DNA of 64,000 bases from Candidatus Thorarchaeota archaeon. Its GTDB lineage: Archaea; Asgardarchaeota; Thorarchaeia; Thorarchaeales; Thorarchaeaceae. Below, one piece after another: positions 1 to 10,908 of this stretch. Under the pieces are notes generated by a model, which was given only the letters and a program-made list of their open reading frames with translations, was not told the DNA's origin and did not search any database. Location of the stretch: positions 1 through 64,000 of the forward strand of contig RDOF01000004.1 of the NCBI GenBank assembly GCA_011365025.1, in the 5' to 3' direction. Position numbers and translations under genes: made by a program. Positions within the stretch are counted from its first letter, which is position 1; every line of letters starts with the position of its first letter.

Positions 1-534
1 GACCTTCTGCTTGTCATTGATTCCAGCGGTTCGATGACTTGGGCCATGACCAAGACAAAGGCTTCTGGTCCCTACCATCTCGCTCTAGTATCGGCATTTG
101 CAGCAATCGACGCTGCCCTAAGAAGAGGTGCCCGGGTGGCAGCCATAAACTTCTCTGATGCCACCCAAGAATGCGATTGGACCCGAACAAAACATTCCTT
201 GGAGCGAACCCTATTGGCATATCAAGGTGGGGGTACAGTTGCACCTGTTACGAAGATCGAAGACATCTGCAATCGTGCAGAATCTGGTGTCATGGTTCTT
301 ATGATAACTGATGCCGAGATAGCAAATTGGGGTACGCTTGTAAAGACGATTGAGCGTCTTTCTAAGAAAGGTCACAAGTACTTCCTGTTTCACATAGCCT
401 ACGATGGATACGAATTGAGCAAGAAGACTCGAACTCAACTGGAGAGGGCCGGAGCATTTGTCCTCTCAATAGATTCTATTGATGACCTGCCTGGGCTGGT
501 TGTCAAAGAGGTTCGTTCTGTTTATGGGCTTTAG
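1..534 (+). CDS. von Willebrand factor A (vWA) domain protein, 5' end outside window
   Basis: The reading frame is open from the first base, so the start lies upstream and only the last 177 residues are seen. The fragment begins with a hydrophobic strand followed by DSSGS at residues 7-11, which is the DxSxS metal-ion-dependent adhesion site (MIDAS) of vWA domains. A second strand-like segment near residues 85-100 (VMVLMITDAE) fits the Rossmann-like vWA fold. The C-terminus ends shortly after the fold, so vWA is the last domain. vWA proteins mediate metal-dependent protein contacts and often partner MoxR-type ATPases, but no such partner is visible here. The fold is secure; the biological role is unknown. 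Confidence 0.75.
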   Translation, partial: DLLLVIDSSGSMTWAMTKTKASGPYHLALVSAFAAIDAALRRGARVAAINFSDATQECDWTRTKHSLERTLLAYQGGGTVAPVTKIEDICNRAESGVMVLMITDAEIANWGTLVKTIERLSKKGHKYFLFHIAYDGYELSKKTRTQLERAGAFVLSIDSIDDLPGLVVKEVRSVYGL

Positions 535-657
535 TTTGAGCTACAGAGAAGATCTTGCATTTTTCTGTCTGAGATAGGGGATGCTACCCAAATGCTTATC
601 TCATACCTGAAGTGGCTCCGCAATTGTCTTTGAGCCACACACCTCTTGGAGGCTGCG

Positions 658-2936
<2,279 letters not shown>

Positions 2937-3022
2937 CAGTCGGAGAAATCGCGGCTGTCAAATCCGTGTATTGTAAGGATTCATTAGCATCTGAGAAACA
3001 AGATTGTGGGTGAGTGCGGACC

Positions 3023-4543
3023 ATGCAAAACAGACCAGTTACCATGGATGAGATGAAGGTTCTCGAGCTGAACGCCGAATATCTCGGGATAAGCCATAGC
3101 ATGCTCATGCAAAGTGCAGGCAGAGAAACAGCTCGTGTCGTTACAGGTTATGGAAAGGTGGTAGACAAGCTTGTAGTGATTCTCTGCGGATTAGGCGGCA
3201 ACGGCGGTGATGGAATGGTTGCTGCCCGCTATCTTGATGAGGCCGGTGCGAGGGTTGAGGTCTATCTTCTTGGGTCACCTGAAACGATATCGAGTCCTGA
3301 TACACTAGTGAACTGGAGAATTCTCGATAATCTTCAGGCGATAGAGAAATCGACCTTGAAAACGGAGTCTGATGTAAGAAAGTGCAAATCCATACTAGAA
3401 GCTGATATTCTCATTGATGCAATGATGGGATTTGGGCTAAGAAGTAACCTTCGAGAGCCGATGCTCACTGCTGTCAAGGTTTTCAACAAGTCTACCGCGC
3501 TCAAGTTTGCCGTGGACATTCCTACTGGAATCGACTCTGATACTGGTGCAGTATATGGCGCTTCCGTAACTGTGAATTATACCATAGCCCTGCACGCTCC
3601 AAAATCAGGGGCCCTCATCGCGTCTACTCAATCTGGATACACAAACACGGTGTCAATAGGTATCCCCAAGGAAACCGGATTGATTTGCGGGCCAGGTGAC
3701 GTATGGCTAGTGGCACCACCAAGGCCAAAGAATAGTCACAAAGGCGATTTCGGTCGAATACTTGTCGTTGGAGGAAGCGACGTCTATTCAGGAGCTCCTG
3801 CATTGACTGGAATGGCTTCACTGCGAGCCGGTGCTGATTTGGTGAGCATACTTGCTCCTGATCCTGTGGTTGCACCGATTCGCTCATACAGTCCCAATCT
3901 GATGGTGAGTAGTCTTGGAACTCACATCCTCACACATGAATCAAAAGAAGCAGTTGTTGAAGCGGCAAAGGGTATGGACGCAGTGGCATTGGGACCTGGA
4001 CTAGGACTTGATGGCGAAACTATTAGCTCAGTCAGAGCTATCTCCGGTGCCCTGTCAAATTCCAAAACACAACTTGTTCTTGACGCGGATGCATTGAAGG
4101 CCATTGCCGGGTCTGGCATCAAATTCAACCCAACTCAGGTGATTCTGACTCCTCATTGGGGTGAGCTCGAGATACTGCTAGAAAGAAAGATGCCTGATTC
4201 AGGAAACATGCAAAATCGCATTAATCAGGCAACGGAAGCGGCGAAGAAGTATAATGCTACCGTTTTGCTCAAGGGTCCGATAGATGTTGTAGCTACACCT
4301 GATATTGGTTACAAGCTAAACCGAACTGGCGTTCCCGCAATGAGTGTCGGTGGCACCGGCGACATGCTTACCGGTATTGCCTCTACACTTATTTCAAGAA
4401 AGAGAGGCGCCTTTGCGGCAGCTTCAGCATCTGCCTTCATTTCAGGAAGAGCAGGGGAATTGGCTTTCGCTGAAAAAGGTAATCACATTCTAGCTACAGA
4501 CTGCATTGAGCAGATTCCCTATGCCATGAAATACACCGGCTAG
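3023..4543 (+). CDS. nnrDE: Bifunctional NAD(P)H-hydrate epimerase / ADP-dependent NAD(P)H-hydrate dehydratase
   Basis: Repairs hydrated NADH and NADPH. The N-terminal YjeF_N epimerase half (about residues 1-215) carries GLGGNGGDGMVAARYL and interconverts the R and S hydrates. The C-terminal ribokinase-like half (about 225-506) carries GDFGRILVVGGS and the GGTGDMLTGI anion-hole motif, and dehydrates the S form using ADP. The two-domain order matches the common prokaryotic fusion. ATG 3023 is chosen because GGGTGAG at 3008-3014 sits 8 bases upstream; GTG 3014 overlaps that site. The gene stops on a CTAG that also supplies the stop of the opposite gene. Confidence 0.92.
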   Translation: MQNRPVTMDEMKVLELNAEYLGISHSMLMQSAGRETARVVTGYGKVVDKLVVILCGLGGNGGDGMVAARYLDEAGARVEVYLLGSPETISSPDTLVNWRILDNLQAIEKSTLKTESDVRKCKSILEADILIDAMMGFGLRSNLREPMLTAVKVFNKSTALKFAVDIPTGIDSDTGAVYGASVTVNYTIALHAPKSGALIASTQSGYTNTVSIGIPKETGLICGPGDVWLVAPPRPKNSHKGDFGRILVVGGSDVYSGAPALTGMASLRAGADLVSILAPDPVVAPIRSYSPNLMVSSLGTHILTHESKEAVVEAAKGMDAVALGPGLGLDGETISSVRAISGALSNSKTQLVLDADALKAIAGSGIKFNPTQVILTPHWGELEILLERKMPDSGNMQNRINQATEAAKKYNATVLLKGPIDVVATPDIGYKLNRTGVPAMSVGGTGDMLTGIASTLISRKRGAFAAASASAFISGRAGELAFAEKGNHILATDCIEQIPYAMKYTG

Positions 4544-5589
4544 GATATAATTGGCATCTTCTCCAGCAACTGGCGGGCTAAGACTTTATTTGATTTGCTC
4601 GCAGGAACCCAAACGATGCCGACATCTGGTTGGCCATAGAGCATTACGGAACCCTCGGGCGCGAGAAGCACAGCAGGAAAGCCCATCAAGTCTTCTTCCC
4701 CTTCTATATTTACTACAGACTTGACACCGTCTTCAATCGCTGTAGCGATTGTTGACCATGCTTCAGGGTAAAGAACGGCTGGAGGATTGAAACAGCCGTA
4801 CTCCCGCTCTCCTTCAATTGTGGCATTGTAGGCCCCTCTCTTTGTAATTCCATCAATGATGCAAACGTCCGGAACGAACCCCTCTCGAATAATGGTTTCG
4901 CTGGTGACATCGCCAACTGCAATGACACAAGGTGGGTCCTCCTTGAAAATACGCCTTACCACCCGCTTCTCAGGAGCCCCCTCTTTGGTACCAAATACAT
5001 CTCCCTTTGGTGACTTGAGGTCTGACCTACCCTCTAATTTCAGCAGTCTTGGAGGTTCTGTTGTGCCCAGCAATCGACGTCCGTTCCTGTCAATGAAACC
5101 CTGGCGAATTCTTGCAGATGTTAGCTTTTCTCCATCATCGGCTCGCACAGGCTTTAGATATTCAACTCTGTCCTGCAATCCCAGTTTCTCTCTTCTTTGT
5201 TCAAGCGCTCCGTTTTCTATCTCCGTGCAACAAGGCCCTTGATACATCAGGAACCTCTTTTCTCCTGCAAGCGCAAGAAGGTCATGTACGCCACTCATTA
5301 TCTCAATTCGAATATCTGTTGCCAAATCTACGCTTTCAAGATATTCAAGGAGTTTCATCCTACGATAATCTGCAGATTGGACTATTGACGCAAGTTCCAA
5401 ATCCTTTCCCATGAGTTCACCATCGGTTACAACAGCAACTGGCTCTGGCATCTCCGATAGCCTGTCGACGAGAGCATGATGCCCCAAATGAAGTCTATCA
5501 AAGAGGTTCATTGCATAGGTGAGTCCCATGTAAATCACGCAAGTGTCTGTCAAGCTTGAAACTTTAATATCCTTGTTTCGCATTCTCAT
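4540..5589 (-). CDS. Fused phosphopantetheine adenylyltransferase (CoaD) and GTP-dependent dephospho-CoA kinase (DUF359)
   Basis: Appears to hold the last two steps of coenzyme A synthesis in one chain. The N-terminal half has a nucleotidyltransferase signature, FDRLHLGHHAL (the HxGH motif), and a later TSARIR resembling the ISSTxIR motif of adenylyltransferases. The C-terminal half (about residues 190-349) matches the archaeal DUF359 family: DPPCVIAVGDVT, PDVCIIDGITKR, EGEEDLMGFPAVLL and VMLYGQPDVGIVWV. The usual GGTF before HxGH is altered (MGLTYAMN). The start is uncertain among GTG 5598, ATG 5589 and ATG 5583; no clear Shine-Dalgarno precedes any. The gene is divergent from the phosphoesterase at 5616 with a very short gap. 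Confidence 0.85.
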   Translation of the reverse strand: MRMRNKDIKVSSLTDTCVIYMGLTYAMNLFDRLHLGHHALVDRLSEMPEPVAVVTDGELMGKDLELASIVQSADYRRMKLLEYLESVDLATDIRIEIMSGVHDLLALAGEKRFLMYQGPCCTEIENGALEQRREKLGLQDRVEYLKPVRADDGEKLTSARIRQGFIDRNGRRLLGTTEPPRLLKLEGRSDLKSPKGDVFGTKEGAPEKRVVRRIFKEDPPCVIAVGDVTSETIIREGFVPDVCIIDGITKRGAYNATIEGEREYGCFNPPAVLYPEAWSTIATAIEDGVKSVVNIEGEEDLMGFPAVLLAPEGSVMLYGQPDVGIVWVPASKSNKVLARQLLEKMPIIS

Positions 5590-5615
5590 TCTTAGCACGT
5601 AAATGATGTGGTAGT

Positions 5616-6308
5616 ATGAAGCTGCAGGCCGTAGCTGATGTACACTGTCCCAGATTCTTCGACCAGTTCAGTCTAGGTTTAAAGCAGCTTCAGCATCCAG
5701 ATTTGTTTCTGATGGCCGGGGATATGGTCAATCGCGGAAAGGCCGACGAGATTCTCACCATTTTGGACACAATCGAATCTCATTTGGGGGACGGTTTCCC
5801 TATTGTCGCATGTTTTGGAAACGAGGAGTATTCCGAAGCGCGCAAGGAAATCATTCGTATCGCCGGTGACCGCGTTATATTTCTCGATGAAACATCCGTG
5901 ATATTGGAAATCGATGATATTCGTCTTGGCATAGTTGGTACTCAGGGATCTCTAGACAAAGCTACAAATTGGCAGAGGCGGAATATTCCCAGCATAAAGA
6001 AAATATTCGAGCGTCGTGCTCACCGCGCTGCTTCACTTCTCAAAGGCCTCCAGAAAAAAGCAGACCGTACCATCCTTCTCATGCACTATAGTCCCTGTCT
6101 GGAAACATGCGTAGGCGAAGCAAAGTCCTTTGCATGGCTGGGGAGCAGGAAGTTCTTTTCCGTGATAGAGAGGCATCAGCCTGACTTGGTTATTCATGGA
6201 CATGTCCATAATTCAACTATACATGAGGCAATTCTTGGACAGACTATTGTCCGAAATGTTGCGATTCCGGCAGTCGGTTCAATTACAGAGCTTGACCTCT
6301 GGTCCTAG
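5616..6308 (+). CDS. Calcineurin-like metallophosphoesterase
   Basis: Predicted cytoplasmic metal-dependent phosphoesterase of 230 residues. The family motifs appear in order: DVHC near residue 8 (D-x-H), GDMVNRG (GDxxxxG), GNEE (in place of GNHE), LMHYSP and GHVHN (GHxH). Together these supply the two-metal site. The substrate cannot be read from the sequence; relatives hydrolyse phosphomonoesters, phosphodiesters or nucleotides. It shares a tiny divergent intergenic region with the CoA enzyme fusion and ends 4 bases from the DUF35 gene on the other strand. Confidence 0.82.
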   Translation: MKLQAVADVHCPRFFDQFSLGLKQLQHPDLFLMAGDMVNRGKADEILTILDTIESHLGDGFPIVACFGNEEYSEARKEIIRIAGDRVIFLDETSVILEIDDIRLGIVGTQGSLDKATNWQRRNIPSIKKIFERRAHRAASLLKGLQKKADRTILLMHYSPCLETCVGEAKSFAWLGSRKFFSVIERHQPDLVIHGHVHNSTIHEAILGQTIVRNVAIPAVGSITELDLWS

Positions 6309-6312
6309 GCAT

Positions 6313-6735
6313 CTATTGGTGTCCGGTCACCTTCATGGTGGGTTCGAACTTGTATCCATATACAATGATTCCGCCCTGACCATATTCAGTGATTTTCCGG
6401 AAGCAAACCCTTACTCTCATGCCTATCTCTACATTTTCTGGATCCACATTCACAATTTGTGCAGTAACGCGGGCTCCTTCATCCAGCTCCACCTGCGCCA
6501 CGACATACGGGATCTGCCTCTTGAACTCGTCTGGTGCCTGTCGAACAATGGCGAAGGTGTGTATCTTTCCCAAGCCCTTGAACTTGTATGGTTCAAGTTG
6601 ACCTTTCCGCCTGCAGGTAGGACAGACTGGGCGCGGTGGAAAGTAGTGGGTGCTACATGTCTTACAGACATTTCCCTCGAGGTTGTATATCGACCTAATC
6701 TTTCTCCAGACTTGTGCAACTCCATATTGTGCCAT
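6313..6735 (-). CDS. DUF35 zinc-ribbon/OB-fold protein of the thiolase-HMG-CoA synthase complex
   Basis: A 140-residue protein with an N-terminal rubredoxin-like zinc ribbon (CKTCSTHYFPPRPVCPTC, about residues 23-40) and a C-terminal OB fold (VVAQVELDEGARVTAQIV, then MRVRVCF). In archaea this DUF35 protein bridges acetoacetyl-CoA thiolase and HMG-CoA synthase, letting acetoacetyl-CoA pass between them. Here it is the third gene of exactly that operon, starting 7 bases after the thiolase stop. A strong AGGAGG embedded in the thiolase 3' end precedes its ATG. Confidence 0.92.
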   Translation of the reverse strand: MAQYGVAQVWRKIRSIYNLEGNVCKTCSTHYFPPRPVCPTCRRKGQLEPYKFKGLGKIHTFAIVRQAPDEFKRQIPYVVAQVELDEGARVTAQIVNVDPENVEIGMRVRVCFRKITEYGQGGIIVYGYKFEPTMKVTGHQ

Positions 6736-6742
6736 CTTCTCT

Positions 6743-7903
6743 TTACCTCCTAAGCATGTGAACTATCGATGTCGCTCCTGTGCCACCGATATTGACTGCC
6801 ATTCCTCTTTCGGCGCCGTCTACCTGTCTCCCCTGAGCATCGCCTCGTAGCTGATAAATAATTTCTACCAGTTGAGCGACTCCGGTTGCCCCTATTGGAT
6901 GACCACGCGCTTTGAGACCTCCAGAGGTATTAACTGGGAATTTGCCTCCAATCTCGGTCAACCCTTCATCAAGGGCTTTCCCGCCATCTCCCTTCTTGAC
7001 AATACCAACATCTTCTGTTAGCATAATCTCGCCAATGGTGAAGCTATCATGAAGCTCAAAAACATCTATGTCCTCTAGCCTTACGTTGGCTTTCCTGAGG
7101 GCTTCACGTGTGGAAATAACCACAGCATCCATTGTGCAGATGTCTCTCCGGTCATGCAAAGCCAAGGTGTCGCTAGCACTGGTTGAGGCTTCAACGTATA
7201 TGGGTGTGTCTGTGTATTTCTTTGCCAATTCCGCTGAGCACATGACAAGTCCAGCTGCTCCGTCGCTTATTGGAGAAGAATGGAGAACTCTAATCGGGTC
7301 TGCTATCAATCCGGAATTCATTACCACTTCTAGTGGTACTGGCTTCTGAAACTGGGCATATGGATTGTGTGCTGCATTAGCATGATTCTTGACAGTGACC
7401 TTGCTGAGATGCTCTTCTGTCGTCCCGTATTCCATCATATGTCGACGTGCCATGAATGCATAAAGCGCAGGGAATGTAGCTCCGAACAGACCCTCCCAGT
7501 CAAAATCAGCGGCTACGCTGATGGTATTCATTGCTTCGGTCTGGTTCACATCGCTCATTTTCTCAGTTCCAAGAACTAGTACGACATCATGTTCTCCTGA
7601 CTTGATTGCCTGGTAGGCTTGTCGAACAGCAGCACCGCCGCTCGCGCATGCGGCTTCCACGCTGTATGAGGGAATGTTTCCAAGGCCTCCCATGTCTGCT
7701 GCCAGAGCACCAAGGTGCTCCTGTCCGGTAAATCTCCCTGCAGACATATTTCCAATAGTAATGGCATCTATTTCTGAACCTGCAACTCCCGAGTCAAAAA
7801 TCGCCAGCATGCCCGCTTCGAGAGTGATCTCTCTTATGCTTTGATCCCAAAGCTCCTCAAACTTACTCATTCCGGCACCTATGATTGCTACATCTCTAGT
7901 CAT
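6743..7903 (-). CDS. Acetyl-CoA C-acetyltransferase (archaeal thiolase)
   Basis: Condenses two acetyl-CoA to acetoacetyl-CoA, the first step of the mevalonate pathway to archaeal isoprenoid lipids. The nucleophile cysteine lies in EAACASGGAAVRQAY, the histidine motif in VFELHDSFTIGE, and the C-terminal motif in NTSGGLKARGHPIGATG, all typical of the archaeal thiolase subfamily. ATG 7903 is preferred over GTG 7915 because GGTGA sits 5 bases upstream of it. The gene lies between HMG-CoA synthase and DUF35 with almost no spacing, so a single operon and a protein complex are expected. Confidence 0.92.
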   Translation of the reverse strand: MTRDVAIIGAGMSKFEELWDQSIREITLEAGMLAIFDSGVAGSEIDAITIGNMSAGRFTGQEHLGALAADMGGLGNIPSYSVEAACASGGAAVRQAYQAIKSGEHDVVLVLGTEKMSDVNQTEAMNTISVAADFDWEGLFGATFPALYAFMARRHMMEYGTTEEHLSKVTVKNHANAAHNPYAQFQKPVPLEVVMNSGLIADPIRVLHSSPISDGAAGLVMCSAELAKKYTDTPIYVEASTSASDTLALHDRRDICTMDAVVISTREALRKANVRLEDIDVFELHDSFTIGEIMLTEDVGIVKKGDGGKALDEGLTEIGGKFPVNTSGGLKARGHPIGATGVAQLVEIIYQLRGDAQGRQVDGAERGMAVNIGGTGATSIVHMLRR

Positions 7904-7915
7904 CTTTTTCACCAC

Positions 7916-8959
7916 TCATGCCAGGGCTACAATCTTTCTCCTGTATTTCGCGTATGTTGAATAGCTCACGTAGGTTCTGCGAGCTATATAGTCATCCACC
8001 GTCGGAACTTCTCCTCTATGGTTCTCTATTTCATCTTCAACCCTGATAACGAAAGCATCAGCTCCTGCACCCGAACCGTACGAAACCATGAAAATCCTGG
8101 AGCCTGGTTTTGCAATGTCAAGGATTCTTGCCAAACCTATCATTGCTGAACCCGAGTACGTGTTGCCAATTTGCCTAACAACGAGGCTATCTTCAAGCTT
8201 CTCCTTTGGCACACCAAGTTGGGCACCCATTGCCAAGGGAAATTTTCCATTGGGCATATGGAACACAAAGTAGTCATAATCATCAACGGAGGTCTTCGTC
8301 TTCTTGAACATGGATTTTGCAGCTTCGCCAACATGTCTGAAGTAGGCCGGTTCACCAGTAAATCTCGCGCCATGACTGGGGAAGTCCTCTCCTTCTCTTC
8401 GCCAGAAGTCGGGAGTATCGGATGTATACGACGTTGTATCTTCAATTGTCGCGATTGGGTCCTTCTTCCCAATCAAATAGGCTGCTCCCCCTGCTGCCGC
8501 AGAATACTCCAAGGCATCTCCTGGGCGTCCTTGAGCGGTGTCTGATCCAATGGCAAGACCAATCTTAATCATGTCTGATGAAACAAGTCCCATACATGTC
8601 TGAATTGCTGCAGTTCCTGCCTTGCAGGCGAATTCAAAATCCGCACAGGTGAGGTCGTGTGTACATCCAATTGCTTCTGCCACAATTGTCCCTGTGGGCT
8701 TGACCGCGTAAGGGTGCGACTCGGAGCCAACATAAAGAGCACCGATCTCCTTAGGATTAATCTCTCCCAGCTTTACTGCATTCCTTGCAGCCTCCACAGA
8801 AATTGTAGCCACATCTTCATCCGGTCCGGGCACGGATTTCTCGAAAACTCCCAAGCCCTTTGCCAGAGCAGGGCCATCTTCGCCCCATACTTCTGCAATT
8901 GTTTCGGTCTTGATTCGGTATCGTGGGATGTAGACTCCATATCCGACTATGCCTACCAT
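7916..8959 (-). CDS. Hydroxymethylglutaryl-CoA synthase (archaeal type)
   Basis: Condenses acetoacetyl-CoA with acetyl-CoA to HMG-CoA. The 347-residue length and the N-terminus [17 protein letters not shown] are typical of the archaeal enzyme. The catalytic cysteine region is [14 protein letters not shown], with the general-base and histidine motifs in [13 protein letters not shown] and [12 protein letters not shown] 8959 is chosen because GGAGAG lies 6 bases upstream; the ATG at 8974 would only add five residues and swallow that site. It is the first gene of the three-gene mevalonate operon. HMG-CoA reductase is not in the window. Confidence 0.93.
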   Translation of the reverse strand: MVGIVGYGVYIPRYRIKTETIAEVWGEDGPALAKGLGVFEKSVPGPDEDVATISVEAARNAVKLGEINPKEIGALYVGSESHPYAVKPTGTIVAEAIGCTHDLTCADFEFACKAGTAAIQTCMGLVSSDMIKIGLAIGSDTAQGRPGDALEYSAAAGGAAYLIGKKDPIATIEDTTSYTSDTPDFWRREGEDFPSHGARFTGEPAYFRHVGEAAKSMFKKTKTSVDDYDYFVFHMPNGKFPLAMGAQLGVPKEKLEDSLVVRQIGNTYSGSAMIGLARILDIAKPGSRIFMVSYGSGAGADAFVIRVEDEIENHRGEVPTVDDYIARRTYVSYSTYAKYRRKIVALA

Positions 8960-9230
8960 GAATGTTCTCTCCATTTCTTAATTCGGTATTTGTCGAATCC
9001 TACTACGTCATTAAGTTACGCTTTTCACACCGCGGCTTTCGACTCACTTAAGAAGCTTGTCAAAGGGATGTACGTCACAAACGACTTTTGCCGTAGCTGG
9101 TCAGCGTTGTCGAATAATGCCGACGTAGCAGTATTTTCCTTGGCGCTATTTATGACTATTGACCTGGGGGAGGGCAATCTTGATTAATGCTATAAGCGGA
9201 GATGGCAATACCAGTTTTGGGTGAAGGTTC
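8960..9230. other. Divergent intergenic region between the mevalonate operon and the MoaD/ThiS-like gene
   Basis: About 270 bases without a convincing gene. On the minus strand an A/T-rich stretch around 9010-9030 could hold the TATA element of the HMG-CoA synthase operon. Near 9218-9223 a GGGTGA serves the next gene on the plus strand. I see no tRNA or strong hairpin. Confidence 0.4.
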
Positions 9231-9419
9231 TTGGCAGTGATTGCGTCCAAAACAAAACGCCTGATTGTTGACGAGAGTAAGACCGTGGCTGAGCTACTTG
9301 TAGAGCTCGACCTCACTTCTGATCATGTTGTTTTGGTTGATGGCAGGAGAATGAATCTTGACGATATTATCGAGGAAAACGAGCTGGTGGTTGTTCTACC
9401 CCTAATTGCAGGAGGCTAG
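9231..9419 (+). CDS. MoaD/ThiS/SAMP-family ubiquitin-like small protein ending in Gly-Gly
   Basis: A 62-residue beta-grasp protein ending in IAGG, the C-terminal Gly-Gly that is adenylated and then thiocarboxylated or conjugated in MoaD, ThiS, Urm1 and archaeal SAMPs. The pattern VAELLVELDL...HVVLVDGRRM...ELVVVLPLIAGG follows the family fold. The TTG at 9231 is supported by GGGTGA 7 bases upstream; GTG 9237 is an alternative. It may deliver sulfur for molybdopterin, thiamine or tRNA, or act as a protein modifier; no E1 enzyme is nearby to decide. It converges on an asparagine-synthase-like gene 9 bases away. Confidence 0.85.
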   Translation: MAVIASKTKRLIVDESKTVAELLVELDLTSDHVVLVDGRRMNLDDIIEENELVVVLPLIAGG

Positions 9420-9428
9420 TTCTAGGCC

Positions 9429-10319
9429 CTAGCCAGAAATTCCCATGTCCATTCCAATTCTTCTCAATTCTTGTTGAATCATCGCGTGAGCCTCTTTCTT
9501 ACTACGACCGATTGCCATATCGGAGTGATTTAGAATGGCCTTGGCAATGGCGTTTGCTGAGCCCGAACTATACTGTGTTGCTCTTTTGGCCCTCATTGCA
9601 ATTTGCTCTGGAAGGCCAAGCATCACTGCCATCTCTCGAAATATCACCTTGCGGTTCGGAGTTCCTGCTGGATTAATTTTGTATCGACCAGGAATCGTCA
9701 TTGCTATGTCGATGAACTCCTGATAGAGGTAGGGAAAACATGCGTTCAAGCCCGATGCTATTATCGCCCGTCTGTCACGTTTGATGTTCGCTTCCTCAGT
9801 GCAAGACATGTCAAGCGAAAGCTGCTTTTCAAGCTCTTCTTCTCCAAGTTCCTGAAACACCTCAACATAACGAGCATATCCTGCAAACAGCTCATCTGGG
9901 CCTTGTCCCGAAACCATTAGGGTGAAAGAATTGGCTTTGGCCTTCTTGGCTGCCAAGTAGAATGGTAGCGCAATTTCGACATCCATTTTATTACTCGTTT
10001 CAATTGCCTGGATTACCTTTGGCAATGTTGCCCATGCAATCTCAGCAGTCAATGGTGACTGTGATAGCTTAAGCCCCAAGGCCCTTGCTGACTCCGTTGC
10101 CGTTGCTTCGTCATGTGACCCCTGTGACGCTGTAGTGAATAACACAATTTCATCGGCATACCTGCTAGCTAGAAATGCTGCCAGTGAACTATCCACGCCC
10201 CCTGAAAACAGAATGGCTACCCGTTTTCCCTCCAAACGAGAGAAGGACCTTAATGCGCTAGCAGAAAGTCTAGTGAGAAATATGGACTTGGGAAGGTCTC
10301 GTTGAATTCTTGGACTCAA
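9429..10319 (-). CDS. Stand-alone asparagine-synthase-type ATP-pyrophosphatase domain protein
   Basis: A 296-residue protein that contains only the C-terminal synthetase domain of asparagine synthase. The PP-loop SGGVDSS (about residues 39-45) binds ATP, and VSGQGPDELFAGYARY is the conserved family motif for the adenylated intermediate. The N-terminal glutaminase domain is absent, so it would use free ammonia, a partner amidotransferase, or another nucleophile. TTG 10319 is the most upstream start; a TATA-like CTATAAT (minus strand, near 10370) lies a suitable distance before it. Its substrate may not be aspartate. Confidence 0.78.
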   Translation of the reverse strand: MSPRIQRDLPKSIFLTRLSASALRSFSRLEGKRVAILFSGGVDSSLAAFLASRYADEIVLFTTASQGSHDEATATESARALGLKLSQSPLTAEIAWATLPKVIQAIETSNKMDVEIALPFYLAAKKAKANSFTLMVSGQGPDELFAGYARYVEVFQELGEEELEKQLSLDMSCTEEANIKRDRRAIIASGLNACFPYLYQEFIDIAMTIPGRYKINPAGTPNRKVIFREMAVMLGLPEQIAMRAKRATQYSSGSANAIAKAILNHSDMAIGRSKKEAHAMIQQELRRIGMDMGISG

Positions 10320-10417
10320 TATCGAACCATCTCTTCGCTAGCTTGAGTATGCAGTCCTATTGGAGGGTGATTATAGCACCATATCTGGTGGGCTTCAAAT
10401 GCATTTGATGAGCACAA

Positions 10418-10837
10418 TCATTTCGATACGGGAACTTCCTGAAGGACAACCTTCTGAACTCCATTAATGGCGTTTAGTTGTTTATCCAATTCCTTGACAC
10501 CAATAGTGAGTTGCTCTGGAACGAAGTAGCATTCATAGTAGCACTGGTCGGCTGCTTGGCATATTCCTGAAGTAAACAGAATATCATCGAGTCCCGCTTT
10601 CATGAACACCATAGTGAGCTCTTCAAGGAAGCTCTTGCTTAGCTTCTCAATCTCCAGCTTAAGATACATTACTTTCTCGCTGTGCACAGGATAGAGTTTA
10701 ACATTCTTATCCTTCATCACTAGAATAACAAGTCCAAAAGGTTGGTTAATCCCGTCCACAAACTCCTCTGGTAATGTAATTGCGTTGCCTTTCTTTATTT
10801 CAAGAACTCGCGCTTGCGTCATGTCGGCTTTTGTCAA
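10418..10837 (-). CDS. Conserved hypothetical protein with AbrB-like N-terminus and ACT-like C-terminus
   Basis: A 139-residue protein. The N-terminus (VLEIKKGNAITLPEEF) reads like a SpoVT/AbrB swapped-hairpin DNA-binding strand set. The C-terminal half (EQLTIGVKELDKQLNAING, then VQKVVLQEVPV) resembles a small ACT-like ligand or dimerisation fold. Two cysteines lie in GICQAADQCYYECYF, suggesting a metal or redox site. TTG 10837 is supported by GGAGG 8 bases upstream; ATG 10822 is an alternative. A regulator role is plausible but is inference. Confidence 0.65.
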   Translation of the reverse strand: MTKADMTQARVLEIKKGNAITLPEEFVDGINQPFGLVILVMKDKNVKLYPVHSEKVMYLKLEIEKLSKSFLEELTMVFMKAGLDDILFTSGICQAADQCYYECYFVPEQLTIGVKELDKQLNAINGVQKVVLQEVPVSK

Positions 10838-10908
10838 TAGTTCGGCCTCCGATAGGGTGCATATGGAGAAGTCTGAGATGTGTTTTATTTCTTGCGGGAA
10901 AGACGATT

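Noticed and set aside
6330..6350. GGTTCGAAC, reminiscent of a tRNA T-arm
   Set aside because: It lies inside the DUF35 coding sequence and no acceptor or anticodon arms surround it.
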